A stretch of DNA of 64,000 nt from UKL13-3 sp943369665 (GTDB taxonomy: Bacteria; Bacteroidota; Bacteroidia; UKL13-3). The notes under the pieces were generated by a model. That model saw nothing but the letters and a program-made list of their open reading frames with translations, was not told the origin of the DNA and searched no databases. A program made the position numbers and the translations under genes. Location of the stretch: positions 1 to 64,000 of the forward strand of contig CALRNX020000005.1 of NCBI GenBank assembly GCA_943369665.1, read 5' to 3'. Shown in pieces: positions 52,186 to 61,353 of this stretch (position 1 is the first letter of the stretch; each line of letters opens with the position of its first letter).

Positions 52186-52193
52186 GATATTTG
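52186..52193 (+). promoter_or_regulatory. Candidate -7 box of rbfA, leaderless
   Basis: GATATTTG (one mismatch from TAnnTTTG), followed by CGCCC and then the rbfA ATG at 52199. The start codon would be at the transcript start. Confidence 0.35.
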
Positions 52194-52198
52194 CGCCC

Positions 52199-52561
52199 AT
52201 GAGTATCAGACAAGAAAAATTTGGGAAGGTTATACAAAAAGAATTGGCAGGTATTTTTCAGGCGCACCGTTCGGAAATGTTCAACAATGCCTTTATAACA
52301 ATAAGTAAAGTAGAAGTTTCACCCGATCTGGGGTATGCAAAAGTATTTGTGAGTTTGCTCAACAGCAAACAAACAGATGAATTAATGAACATGCTCGAGC
52401 TTCAGAAAATACCGATCCGCCATGAATTGGCCACAAAAATTCGCAAACAAGTAAGGGTAATACCGGAGCTTAATTTTATTTTAGATGACAGCCTTGACTA
52501 CGTTTTCCATATGGAAAAGGTTTTCCAGGAGATTAAGAAGAAGGATGAGGAAGGGAAATAG
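52199..52561 (+). CDS. rbfA: Ribosome-binding factor A
   Basis: 120 residues, KH-like fold. RQEKFGKVIQKELAGIFQ at the N-terminus, FITISKVEVSPDLGYAKVFVSLL near 28-50 and RHELATKIRKQVRVIPELNFILDDSLDYVFHMEKVFQEIKK, visible as blocks such as VIPELNFILDDSLDY, match RbfA. It binds the 30S subunit and helps mature the 16S rRNA 5' end. It is divergent from the MsbA-like gene, and a nearby LolC/E-type permease is a frequent rbfA neighbour in Bacteroidota. Confidence 0.94.
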   Translation: MSIRQEKFGKVIQKELAGIFQAHRSEMFNNAFITISKVEVSPDLGYAKVFVSLLNSKQTDELMNMLELQKIPIRHELATKIRKQVRVIPELNFILDDSLDYVFHMEKVFQEIKKKDEEGK

Positions 52562-52734
52562 TTGAGTGAGCTAACCAAATATATTGGAGTTAATGTGATA
52601 AACACCACAAACATCAACTACACATATCATTCCTCAGCCTAACCAACGCTCTTTGCTGATCCACCTAAATACTTAATCGGCCACTTGCTAAAGAAGCAAT
52701 CAATGCTTATGTTTACTCACTAGATACAAACACA

Positions 52735-53376
52735 TTGAATAGTTTTTGGGATTTATTTAAACCGGAGGAACTGATCCGATTCGGAGGACTGGCATTATTG
52801 CTTATTGTTATCGTTATTGAAAACGGAGTTTTCTTTGGCTTTTTCCTACCGGGTGATTCATTGCTTTTTACAGCAGGTTTATTGTGCTACCTGAATGTGC
52901 TGGACGTAGATCTGGCGGTATTGGAGGCAGGCATTGCAAGTGCAGCCGTTATTGGCTACTATATCGGCTATTATTTTGGCTATAAAACGGGGGAGGCTTT
53001 ATACAAACGACCCGATACGCTCTTTTTTAAGAAGCAATACATATACACTGCCGAGGCTTTTTACAAAAAATATGGTGGCATTGCGTTGATCATGGGACGG
53101 TTTTTACCAATCGTTCGCACCTTTGCGCCCATCCTTGCCGGAGTTGTAAAGGTTGACCACAAAGTCTTCTTTTTGTACAATTTGCTGGGAGCCATTTTGT
53201 GGCCGGCTGTTGTTGTGTCGTCAGGATACTTTGTTGGAAGTGTTTTTCCCAATGCTTTGCACTACCTCAATTATATTGTCATTGCGTTTATTGTTGTTAC
53301 AGCCATTCCTGTTTATAACAATATCAGGGCGCAACGGAAAAAGAAAAAAGAAGAGGTGTCTTCAACAGAAGATTAG
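52735..53376 (+). CDS. DedA family membrane protein
   Basis: 213 residues from a TTG; no ATG is available upstream, and the frame is open back to 52669, so the start is uncertain. Five to six membrane spans with FGFFLPGDSLLFTAGLLC near 33-50 (the DedA F-x-P-G-E/D motif), IGYYFGYKTGEALYKR, MGRFLPIVRTFAPILAGVVKVDHKVFF (R-x-x-P-x-x-R), as separate conserved blocks, are diagnostic. DedA proteins are linked to undecaprenyl phosphate or phospholipid flipping. The gene is convergent with the permease, two bases apart. Confidence 0.85.
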   Translation: MNSFWDLFKPEELIRFGGLALLLIVIVIENGVFFGFFLPGDSLLFTAGLLCYLNVLDVDLAVLEAGIASAAVIGYYIGYYFGYKTGEALYKRPDTLFFKKQYIYTAEAFYKKYGGIALIMGRFLPIVRTFAPILAGVVKVDHKVFFLYNLLGAILWPAVVVSSGYFVGSVFPNALHYLNYIVIAFIVVTAIPVYNNIRAQRKKKKEEVSSTED

Positions 53377-53378
53377 TC

Positions 53379-54602
53379 TTAACCGATAAGCTGTTTGGCT
53401 TTATATGCCGGGTAAATAGAAGTAAGAAAACCCAAAAACAAAACAGTAACAAATACCAACAACACATCCGGCCAACGCAATTCCACAGGATAGGCGTTAA
53501 ACATAAACGATGCCGCTCCATCGAGTTTTACAAAACCATATTCGGATTGCAAATAACAAATTCCCACTCCGATTATTAAACCGATAAACGATCCGATAAA
53601 GGCCATGATCAAACCTTGCCAGGTGAAAACACCACGTGCCTGAGCTCCTGTAAAACCTAATGCCGACATCAATGCCAGATCCTTTTTCTTTTCGATAACC
53701 AAAATATACAATGATCCAATGGTATTGCCTGCCGCAATGAGTAAAATAAAGAAAAGGATAAAGTAGCTAATGAGCTTTTCCGACTTCATTACTTTGTAAA
53801 AGGCTTCACGTTGTTCGAAGCGGTTTTTTACTGTGAACTTTTCGCCCACGATCTCTTGCAATTGTTTCTTTATTTTTTCCGGTGAAACTCCTTGAGTCAA
53901 CTTGATCTCAACAGATGAAAACTCATTAGGCCGGTTGAGCAGTTGGTGCAAAAACCGCAATGGAGTGATCACATATTTATTGTCTACTTCTTCCTGTACA
54001 CTAAACACACCAACGGGTAAAATACCGGCTCTCGAAAAGGCACTTGTTGGATTAAGCACGTCTACTTCTTCCCGGTTGGGCACATAAACCTGCAATGCTT
54101 CAAACATATCATTCGGGTCAATAGACAATTGGTATCCGACACCCTGCCCAACCACAGCCAGGTTTGTGTCGCCATCCTGTAACAATAGTATTCCGGCAAC
54201 CATACTGCTATCCAACCCGGTAAGTGAAATGTAGTTTTCGTCAACCCCTTTAATGGTTGCCAGGTTTTGCCTGTCGGCATATTTCAAGAGCACATTTTCT
54301 TCCAGGGTATAGGAAAGTTTATCAATCCCATTGACTGCATGGATGCTGGCAGAATCGATCTGAGAAGCATGAAAGGTTTTGCCGACAGTTGCAGAAATTT
54401 GCAGATCGGAATCGAAGTTATTGTACATGCCCATAAACAGCCCTTCAAACCCGTTAAATACTGAAAGTACCACGATTAATGCGGCTGCACCAATGATATA
54501 TCCCAATAAAGAAATACCTGAAAGGATCGAAATGAGGTTGAATGATCCTCCACTTTTGCGAGAAAAGAAATATCTTTTGGCTATTTTGAAGGAGAGGTTC
54601 AT
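53379..54602 (-). CDS. LolC/LolE-type ABC transporter permease
   Basis: 407 residues. FKIAKRYFFSRKSGGSFNLISILSGISLLGYIIGAAALIVVLSVFNGFE, recognisable as LolC/E N-terminus blocks (A-x-R-Y-L/F and N-I-I-S-x-I-S-x-x-G), is followed by a periplasmic MacB-PCD-like domain (70-270) and three C-terminal spans (ILFFILLIAAGNTIGSLYILV, GLIMAFIGSFIGLIIGVGICYL, VLLVFVTVLFLGFLTSIYPAYKAKQL). It is the membrane part of a lipoprotein-releasing transporter to the outer membrane. The LolD ATPase is not in the window. Confidence 0.88.
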   Translation of the reverse strand: MNLSFKIAKRYFFSRKSGGSFNLISILSGISLLGYIIGAAALIVVLSVFNGFEGLFMGMYNNFDSDLQISATVGKTFHASQIDSASIHAVNGIDKLSYTLEENVLLKYADRQNLATIKGVDENYISLTGLDSSMVAGILLLQDGDTNLAVVGQGVGYQLSIDPNDMFEALQVYVPNREEVDVLNPTSAFSRAGILPVGVFSVQEEVDNKYVITPLRFLHQLLNRPNEFSSVEIKLTQGVSPEKIKKQLQEIVGEKFTVKNRFEQREAFYKVMKSEKLISYFILFFILLIAAGNTIGSLYILVIEKKKDLALMSALGFTGAQARGVFTWQGLIMAFIGSFIGLIIGVGICYLQSEYGFVKLDGAASFMFNAYPVELRWPDVLLVFVTVLFLGFLTSIYPAYKAKQLIG

Positions 54603-54721
54603 TTCTGTAAACTGTTAATTATGGTTTAGGTATTGTGTTAACTAAAGATAAACTCTCCAAAACAACTATCAAACGGTTTTAAACAACATAAAACCTTAAA
54701 GCCAAGAGCCACAAACCACCC

Positions 54722-55522
54722 CTATTTCCAGGCTTTAACGATAAGGCCTGTTCCCGTTTTATGTGTGGTATAGGTATCCATCCAGTTAAGCAAATACGCA
54801 AAAGGATAGGTAAGAATGTAATAGAATGGCAATACCACAAAAAACAGTTTGGTGGCGTTCAACATACTCATTGGGTATTTCATCGAAAGTTTCCAGGCAA
54901 TTTTCCCGGGAGCTCCATATGAATATAATATTTCAGCTTTGTCAAATCCTGCCTGTTTTAGTTTATCGCGCATCTCTTCTACCGGGTATCCATCGCGCAC
55001 ATGCTCACCAATAAAGGATTCTCCATGTTCATCAGCATTACTACCACCTTGGTCACTCGGAGTTGAAATTAACAACATGGCTCCGGGTTTCATGCTTTGG
55101 TGGAAATGTTTGAATACGTCTACATCTTCTAAAATATGCTCCATGACATCAACACATAATACCAGGTCATACGCATTTGTAGCATGTGGTTGGGTCAGAT
55201 CTCCCACTTCAAACTTTACATTGGTGATCCCACATTTAGCAAAAAAATCATTGCAATCGGCTACCTGATCATCCTTTACATCCACGGCTTTGATATTGCA
55301 TTTTGGATTGCGGTTGGCAATATAAAATGAGTATTGTCCGAAACCAGAACCGGCATCCAACATTTGGAATGACTCTTTGAACTTAGGCCATGCACGCAAT
55401 TCACGGTGAATATGCCAGGTGCGCAACAATAACAAGTCGAGCAGTTTATAAAACAGCTTACGCAAAAAGAGTGATTTATTAAAAACGGTTCCTAAGTCTT
55501 TTTTTATTGGATCGTATTCCAT
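54722..55522 (-). CDS. Class I SAM-dependent methyltransferase
   Basis: 266 residues. MLDAGSGFGQYSFYIANRNP near 54-73 is SAM motif I (D-A-G-S-G-F-G), IKAVDVKDDQVADCN motif II and LVLCVDVMEHILEDVDVFKHF near 120-140 the motif-IV region; MKPGAMLLISTPSDQGG and DKAEILYSYGAPG follow. Two hydrophobic helices near the C-terminus (LFFVVLPFYYILTYPFAYLL) may hold it at the membrane. Methylation of a lipid, quinone or glycan is plausible. The substrate is not identifiable. Confidence 0.82.
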   Translation of the reverse strand: MEYDPIKKDLGTVFNKSLFLRKLFYKLLDLLLLRTWHIHRELRAWPKFKESFQMLDAGSGFGQYSFYIANRNPKCNIKAVDVKDDQVADCNDFFAKCGITNVKFEVGDLTQPHATNAYDLVLCVDVMEHILEDVDVFKHFHQSMKPGAMLLISTPSDQGGSNADEHGESFIGEHVRDGYPVEEMRDKLKQAGFDKAEILYSYGAPGKIAWKLSMKYPMSMLNATKLFFVVLPFYYILTYPFAYLLNWMDTYTTHKTGTGLIVKAWK

Positions 55523-55616
55523 GAGATGCTTTTCAGTTTAAAGGGCGCAAAATAAAAAAAGGTAACGATATATCGCGCTTTTTTTGACTGCCATGCGATT
55601 CTTGCCTAAAAAACGG

Positions 55617-56129
55617 CTACAGCACCCTTTTCATAATATAATCTTCACATAACCTCGAACCTAATTGAAAGGAGCGGGTTGCAAAAATTTCGAATTGGGC
55701 CTTGTGGTAAAAATCAACTGCACGTTTGTTCTCTTGCCATACTCCCAAAAATAAGTTGTCATATTGATGTTCTGCCGAATATCGAATGGCTTCCTCCATC
55801 AATAAGCGGCCGGCCCCTGTTCCAATTTTAGATTGCAGCACATAGATTTTTTCCAGCTCAATATTCCTGCCCGATAGCTTTTCATGTGTCGCATTCAGCA
55901 ATAACTTGGTATACCCAATTGGCTCATCACCCTCAAAAGCAATCGCATATTGGATATTATTGTCTGTCAATAATTGCCCTATGGTGTCTTCTGAATACGC
56001 CTTTTGAATATATGCCTGCATATCTTCTTCCGTATTCTCTGCATGAAAGGTATCGTAAAACGTTTTCGCGCCTAATACCGCTAATAGTCGGGCATCATTT
56101 ACCGTTGCATATCGCACTGAAACAGCCAT
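55617..56129 (-). CDS. GNAT family N-acetyltransferase
   Basis: 170 residues. VSVRYATVNDARLLAVLGAKTFYDTF is the GNAT N-terminal block, EKIYVLQSKIGTGAGRLLMEEAI near 92-114 holds the acetyl-CoA loop (Q-S-K-I-G-T-G-A-G), and WQENKRAVDFYHKAQFEIFATRSF near 132-155 is motif B. It belongs to the GNAT group related to spermidine or general amino-group acetylation. It lies 18 bases downstream of the TPR lipoprotein gene and may be co-transcribed. Confidence 0.88.
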   Translation of the reverse strand: MAVSVRYATVNDARLLAVLGAKTFYDTFHAENTEEDMQAYIQKAYSEDTIGQLLTDNNIQYAIAFEGDEPIGYTKLLLNATHEKLSGRNIELEKIYVLQSKIGTGAGRLLMEEAIRYSAEHQYDNLFLGVWQENKRAVDFYHKAQFEIFATRSFQLGSRLCEDYIMKRVL

Positions 56130-56147
56130 TGTAACAATAATGAGCGC

Positions 56148-56846
56148 TTAGTATTTTCTGGCAAAAATGGCCTCTAAGTTACGCTTTGGCATTTCAAACT
56201 CGGGATAAATTTCCAATGCTTTAAAGTACATTTCTTTTGCATTCTTAATGTCCTTTTTCTGCATATACACATATCCTTTCATATTGTATGCCGCTGCCAA
56301 TACAGGCACTTTTTGTTTGTTCATTTCATCTAAGAAAATATCCAGGCTATCTGTTTTGTTATCTTTAAACTCACTGATAATAAAATCAATGGTTTCAATA
56401 GCTTCTTTGGTTTGGCCTGAAGCCAATTGCAACGAAGCCATTTGTGCAATGTATTGTGGTTTCTTGGTGGTTTTATATAAATCCTCTAACAATACAAATT
56501 GTCCGTTTACATCACCTGTTTGTTGTAAACAAAGCACTTTAATATTCTTGAATTTTTCTTCATTCGGATGACGTTTAAGGCTTTCTTCATTTGTTTTCAT
56601 GCAAGCCTCAATATTATTTATCCCACCATACAATTCGGGCAACGAATCGCGCAAGCTGTTGGTCGAATCCGTTAACAATACCATTTGAATGGCATAAATA
56701 GCCGTATGCAAATCTTTCAATTCAATACTTTTGGCATACAACTTTTCGTATTGCGAGGGTTCTTTTGTCGAAGCTGTTTCACCTCCGTTTTTACATGCTG
56801 TAAATAAAAGTGCCGAAGCTGAAAGAATAACTAAAAAATGTTTCAT
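56148..56846 (-). CDS. TPR-containing lipoprotein
   Basis: 232 residues with a lipoprotein signal (LVILSASALLFTACKNGG, Cys18). The rest is helical, with TPR-like repeats: NIEACMKTNEESLKRHPNEEKFK, IAQMASLQLASGQTKEAIETID and AAYNMKGYVYMQKKDIKNAKEMYFKALEIYPEF, visible as the blocks MKGYVYMQKKDIKNAKEMY and KALEIYPEFE. It is probably anchored to the outer or inner membrane and acts as a protein-protein scaffold. It lies 12 bases after the SDR gene in what looks like one operon. Confidence 0.85.
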   Translation of the reverse strand: MKHFLVILSASALLFTACKNGGETASTKEPSQYEKLYAKSIELKDLHTAIYAIQMVLLTDSTNSLRDSLPELYGGINNIEACMKTNEESLKRHPNEEKFKNIKVLCLQQTGDVNGQFVLLEDLYKTTKKPQYIAQMASLQLASGQTKEAIETIDFIISEFKDNKTDSLDIFLDEMNKQKVPVLAAAYNMKGYVYMQKKDIKNAKEMYFKALEIYPEFEMPKRNLEAIFARKY

Positions 56847-56858
56847 GTATATAAGTGA

Positions 56859-57884
56859 TTAATGTTTTGACTTTATAAATTGCTCGCATGTTTCACGGAT
56901 GGTTTGTTCCATGGGCGTAAACTGAAAGCCTGTTTGTTGTGCTATTTTTTCGCTGCTATAATAAAATTGGTTGAGCGAAGCTCTTGCTGTTTCTTTGGTA
57001 AGCGAAGGATTTTTACCCAATACCAGTCCTTTTAATCCATCAAGGATCCAGGCAATTTGTGAAAGCAGCTTGTTCACTTTGATAGAAGGTTTCTTTTTTC
57101 CCAACAATCCGGCAACTGTATCGAGATACCATTTCATGTTTACATTTTTGCCAACCAATACAAACCGTTCACCCTGTACTTGCTTTTCAGTAAGTGTAAT
57201 CATGGCCCTTGCAACATCCTTTACATCCACGTATCCATTTACACCTTCGGTATAAAACGGCATTCCATTCCACACCAACTGAAACAATTTGCAAGAACCT
57301 TTAGACCAATCACCAACACCCAAAATAACACCCGGATTCACAACCACAACAGGCAATCCTTCTTCTGCCGCCCGCCATACTTCCATCTCGGCTTTGTATT
57401 TGCTGATGGCATAATTGCTATTGTTTTTCGAATTGTTCCACTTTGTTTTTTCATGTATGAGGTCGCCTGATTTGGCTCTTCCCAAGGCTGCTATCGAACT
57501 TACATGGCAAAACTTTTGCACCCCGACCAACAATGCAATATTCACCATATTGGTTGTTCCCTCCACATTGATCTTCATCATCATGTCTTTGTCTTTTTGC
57601 ACAAAAGAGACCACGGCAGCACAATGATAAACTTCTGTAGCTCCTTGCATTGCTTCTTCAAGTGAAGGAATATCATTAACATCAGCAATTGTCCAAAAAA
57701 TTTGTGATGCCAATTGTTCACGCTGTGTTGCCGGGAGATGATGAAAATAGTAGTCGAAGATCTGTGTAAACTCACGCATATCAGAAGTAGCGCGCCTCAA
57801 CGCACGAACTTCTTTACCCTTTTCGAGCAACATACATACTACATACGAGCCAAGAAAACCGCTTGCTCCACTTACTACAATCAC
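56859..57884 (-). CDS. NAD-dependent epimerase/dehydratase (extended SDR)
   Basis: 341 residues from a GTG. VVSGASGFLGSYVVCMLLEKG is the SDR nucleotide motif (G-A-S-G-F-L-G), VYHCAAVVSFVQKDKDMMMKINVEGTTN holds the AA-x-V block, SSIAALGRAKSGD carries the catalytic Ser, and NYAISKYKAEMEVWRAAEEGLPVVVVNPGVILG, in blocks such as YAISKYKAE, gives the Y-x-x-x-K. It resembles dihydroflavonol-4-reductase-like or steroid-type SDRs found in Bacteroidota. Substrate unknown; it heads the unit with the TPR lipoprotein and GNAT genes. Confidence 0.87.
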   Translation of the reverse strand: MIVVSGASGFLGSYVVCMLLEKGKEVRALRRATSDMREFTQIFDYYFHHLPATQREQLASQIFWTIADVNDIPSLEEAMQGATEVYHCAAVVSFVQKDKDMMMKINVEGTTNMVNIALLVGVQKFCHVSSIAALGRAKSGDLIHEKTKWNNSKNNSNYAISKYKAEMEVWRAAEEGLPVVVVNPGVILGVGDWSKGSCKLFQLVWNGMPFYTEGVNGYVDVKDVARAMITLTEKQVQGERFVLVGKNVNMKWYLDTVAGLLGKKKPSIKVNKLLSQIAWILDGLKGLVLGKNPSLTKETARASLNQFYYSSEKIAQQTGFQFTPMEQTIRETCEQFIKSKH

Positions 57885-57950
57885 AATGTGGAAATGTTTA
57901 TTTAATGCCGGGCTAAAATAAGCTATTTTGTAGTAAGTATAAACAAATCT

Positions 57951-59117
57951 ATGCAGCTAACCGATTTTTTAAGTCCCCTTCCCGAAAGTATATTCAATGA
58001 GATCCACGAAAGCTCCCCGAAAACCTTGGTGAACGTTTCTGATATCTATATCAAACATCTTCCGGATCTGTCAGATATTAAAGTAGCCATTATTGGTGTA
58101 AAAGAAGACCGCATCAAGTCTCATCAACATGGATGTGGAAGCGCTCCCAATGAGATCCGTAAGCATTTTTACAAATTGGTTCAACCCAAATATGAAGTGC
58201 GTATTGCCGATCTTGGCAATATAGAAGTAGGCGATTCTGTTAATGATACTTTATTTGCACTCAATGCCGTACTGCAGTATTTACACGAACGCAATATCAT
58301 TGCGATCGTTTTGGGTGGAACGCAGGAGTTGGCTTACGCGCAATACACTTCCTATCAAGGAGTAAAGCATGCTGTAAATGCTGTTGTATGTGATGCTCGC
58401 ATTGACCTGAAACAAGACGAAACAGATCATAATCAAACAGGGTTTTTATATAAAATGATCGTGCACCAGCCCAACTACTTATTCAATATAGTACATATGG
58501 GCAATCAAAACTACTTTATCGAACAGGAAAGCCTGGATTCATTTGAAAAAATGAATTTCGATCTCATGCGATTGGGGAGCATTCGAAACAAAATCCAGGA
58601 AACGGAACCTTTGTTGCGCAATGCCGATATGATGGTGATGAGCTTAAACAGTGTGCGTGCTGCTGATTGCCCGGCATCCACAGACGCCAACCCGAATGGC
58701 TTTTTTGGTGAAGAAGTATGCCAGTTGACTCGTTATGCAGGTATGGGAAATGATCTCAGCAGCATTGGTTTTTACGATCTTAATGTTTTGCATGATATTG
58801 ATGGCAGGGGTGCAAAATTGGTTTCTCAAATGTTGTGGTATTTTATTGATGGTGTGTACGCCCGTAAAAATGATTACCCAACAAACGAAAGCAAAGATTA
58901 TATGGTGTACCGAACAACCTTTAGCAATGCTGATTACGAAATTGTGTTTTACAAAAACACTTCAACCGACAGGTGGTGGATGGAGGTTCCATACCCCAAA
59001 GAACGTAGCCAGCACAAAGGAATGTTTATGGTTCCCTGCAGTTATAACGACTATCAATCGGCCTTAAATGACGAGATCCCCGACAGGTGGATGAAAGCAT
59101 ACCAAAAATTATTGTAA
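57951..59117 (+). CDS. Arginase/formimidoylglutamase-fold protein lacking metal ligands
   Basis: 388 residues. The fold follows ureohydrolases: IKSHQHGCGSAPNEIRKHFY, IIAIVLGGTQELAYAQY near 116-132 (where active enzymes have G-G-D-H-S), AVVCDARIDLKQ near 145-156 (in place of D-A-H-x-D) and MSLNSVRAADCPA near 230-242 (in place of S-x-D-x-D-x-x-D-P). Four of the six usual manganese ligands (His, His, Asp, Asp) are replaced by Gln, Arg, Asn and Val. The enzyme is therefore probably inactive as a hydrolase, or has another role. The next gene, a large membrane TPR protein, starts one base after its stop. Confidence 0.82.
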   Translation: MQLTDFLSPLPESIFNEIHESSPKTLVNVSDIYIKHLPDLSDIKVAIIGVKEDRIKSHQHGCGSAPNEIRKHFYKLVQPKYEVRIADLGNIEVGDSVNDTLFALNAVLQYLHERNIIAIVLGGTQELAYAQYTSYQGVKHAVNAVVCDARIDLKQDETDHNQTGFLYKMIVHQPNYLFNIVHMGNQNYFIEQESLDSFEKMNFDLMRLGSIRNKIQETEPLLRNADMMVMSLNSVRAADCPASTDANPNGFFGEEVCQLTRYAGMGNDLSSIGFYDLNVLHDIDGRGAKLVSQMLWYFIDGVYARKNDYPTNESKDYMVYRTTFSNADYEIVFYKNTSTDRWWMEVPYPKERSQHKGMFMVPCSYNDYQSALNDEIPDRWMKAYQKLL

Positions 59118-59118
59118 C

Positions 59119-61353
59119 ATGATCCGAGCATTGCGTTTTGTTGCGCTGACATTGTTGTATCTAGTGGCAATTGTTTTTAGCTTAAAACAATTGATCGAAC
59201 CCGATCTGTGGTGGCAACTGCGCACCGGTGAATGGATATTGGAAACCATGAGCATGCCGCATGCCGATCCTTTTTCATTCACTTACGCAAACACCCCATG
59301 GCAAAATATAAAATGGGGCTATGAGGTCATCATCGCGGTCTTATCAAACACATTCGGAACAGAAATGCTGATGTTGTTGCAGGTTTTATGCAGTTGTTTA
59401 TTGGTTCTTCTTTTGTTCAAGCTTACCCGTCTTTTTTCTTCGGAAACACCTAAGTCAATTCTATACCTGCTGGTAGGGCTTTCATTTATTGCCATCGAAT
59501 ACCGTATTACCGGACGTTCTGAGTCCATTAGCCAGGTATTGTTTCTGGTTGTTTGCTTTTTGTTTCTAAAATATCGAAATACCCCAACACGTATTATCTG
59601 GTGGGTTCCTATTGTGATAATGTGTTGGGTTAACTTACACGAAGCCTTTGGCGTTGGACTTGTTGTCCTTTTTGTTTTCACAATATCCGCCTGGATTGAG
59701 TTTTTATACACCCGCACACAAAACAAACAATATGCAATAATACATACCCAAATATTGATAGCGAGCATAGCGGCTATGTGTATCAACCCCAACCATATAC
59801 TTATCCTGCTCAAACCGGTTGAATTTGCCAATCAGGTATACCAAAACAAGTATACTACTGAGCTTTCTACCTATACACAACCTTTGTTCTGGAGCAAAGA
59901 AGCCTGGATAACCTTAGGTGTTTTGCTTTTTATATGTGCTGCAATTGGATTCCGATTTTTTGCATCGAAATCACCGCTTAAAAAATGGAATCGTCTCAAC
60001 GAAATCATTCCGCTTCCTTATGCAGCTTTAATCCTTGTTCTTGTGTACCTCGCTTCCACAGGCCATCGGAATATTGTGTTTGCAACCTTGGCATTTGTTC
60101 CTGTATTTATTATCAACTTTGCCTGGTTATGCTCTTTTATTAAAATAAAACTTCACGATACTGTGGTTTATATTGTTTCCATTCTGGCCTTTGCCTTTTT
60201 ATATGTGAGCATTGTTACAAATGGGTATTACACCTTTTGGCAAAGCAAAAACAAATACGGTCTTGAAATTCCCGCTGTGGCTACGCCAATTGGTGCGGCC
60301 AACTTTTTGGAAACAAACAACCTGCTACAAAAACCTGTTTTTAGCGATTACCTTACATCCTCGTATTTGATGTGGCGATTGCAACCAACGTTCAAAACAT
60401 TTATTGACCTGAGGGATCTCGATATTTTTCCAATGAAACATTTCGATCTCTTTACGCAAATTGTTTCCAACCCTGCTTCTTTTGAAAAAACAGATAGTCA
60501 ATATCATTTTGCTTCCGTGGTATTGATCAATCTTCCCCAGATGCAACCATTACATGCACACCTTTATCGTCATCCGTCATTCCGGCTTGCGTATATGGAT
60601 GCTGTATGCTGCGTATATGTAAAGGACAGCACACTGAACACCACACATACCAATAGTCTTTTATCAACGACCACACCTTCCAAATGGGCCGGTTATGTAA
60701 GCAAGATCTTTCATCCATGGTATGTGCCCAATAACCTTTCAGGTATTGATCAGTTATATCCTGCTGCGGACTATTTTTACACAGTATCGGATTGGCCACA
60801 AACAAAAATGTATGCGCAAGCTTCTGTTAAACAAGGTATCGAATCATACAGGGGCTTGGTTCTGTTGGGACAGGTTGCCTACCAGGAATCTCTCAACGAC
60901 TCAACACAACATCGCTTGCAGTTAATGGATTCGGCCACCAACTATATGCAGCAAGCACTCTCTTTAAACCCAGATTATATTCCGGCATTGATCGACCTGG
61001 GGGCTTTTGCTTTTCAGACTCAGCAATACAAAAGCGCCTGTAATTATTTCGAAAAGGCCTGCGATATTGATCCGAATAATTTGTCGGCACAAACGAACGC
61101 GGCTGAAGTATATAAAACGATGGCGGGAACGAACAATAACAAAAAATTCCTGGAAAAATCCATTGAACATTTTTTGCAGGCCGACTATCTTAATCCAAAC
61201 AATCCGGAAATAATGATGAACTTAGGATTTTTGTATTACCGGTTGAACAATTGCAATAAAGCCGTTCCGTATTTAGAACGAATTATCGATTACGAAAATT
61301 TAACGGATATACAACGGATGCGGGCCAAAGAGGCTATTCAAAAATGCAACTAG
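59119..61353 (+). CDS. Membrane protein with C-terminal TPR repeats
   Basis: 744 residues. A signal-like first span, then LKQLIEPDLWWQLRTGEWILE near 23-43, and about ten membrane spans to residue 370 (LLYLLVGLSFIAIEYRI, TLGVLLFICAAIGFRF, VVYIVSILAFAFLYVSI). A soluble periplasmic part follows, with three to four TPR-like units near the end (NPDYIPALIDLGAFAFQTQQY, DPNNLSAQTNAAEVYKTMAG, NPNNPEIMMNLGFLYYRLNN). It resembles membrane glycosyltransferases or O-antigen-ligase-like proteins with TPR tails. The stop overlaps that of the convergent gene in CTAG. Function unknown. Confidence 0.75.
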   Translation: MIRALRFVALTLLYLVAIVFSLKQLIEPDLWWQLRTGEWILETMSMPHADPFSFTYANTPWQNIKWGYEVIIAVLSNTFGTEMLMLLQVLCSCLLVLLLFKLTRLFSSETPKSILYLLVGLSFIAIEYRITGRSESISQVLFLVVCFLFLKYRNTPTRIIWWVPIVIMCWVNLHEAFGVGLVVLFVFTISAWIEFLYTRTQNKQYAIIHTQILIASIAAMCINPNHILILLKPVEFANQVYQNKYTTELSTYTQPLFWSKEAWITLGVLLFICAAIGFRFFASKSPLKKWNRLNEIIPLPYAALILVLVYLASTGHRNIVFATLAFVPVFIINFAWLCSFIKIKLHDTVVYIVSILAFAFLYVSIVTNGYYTFWQSKNKYGLEIPAVATPIGAANFLETNNLLQKPVFSDYLTSSYLMWRLQPTFKTFIDLRDLDIFPMKHFDLFTQIVSNPASFEKTDSQYHFASVVLINLPQMQPLHAHLYRHPSFRLAYMDAVCCVYVKDSTLNTTHTNSLLSTTTPSKWAGYVSKIFHPWYVPNNLSGIDQLYPAADYFYTVSDWPQTKMYAQASVKQGIESYRGLVLLGQVAYQESLNDSTQHRLQLMDSATNYMQQALSLNPDYIPALIDLGAFAFQTQQYKSACNYFEKACDIDPNNLSAQTNAAEVYKTMAGTNNNKKFLEKSIEHFLQADYLNPNNPEIMMNLGFLYYRLNNCNKAVPYLERIIDYENLTDIQRMRAKEAIQKCN

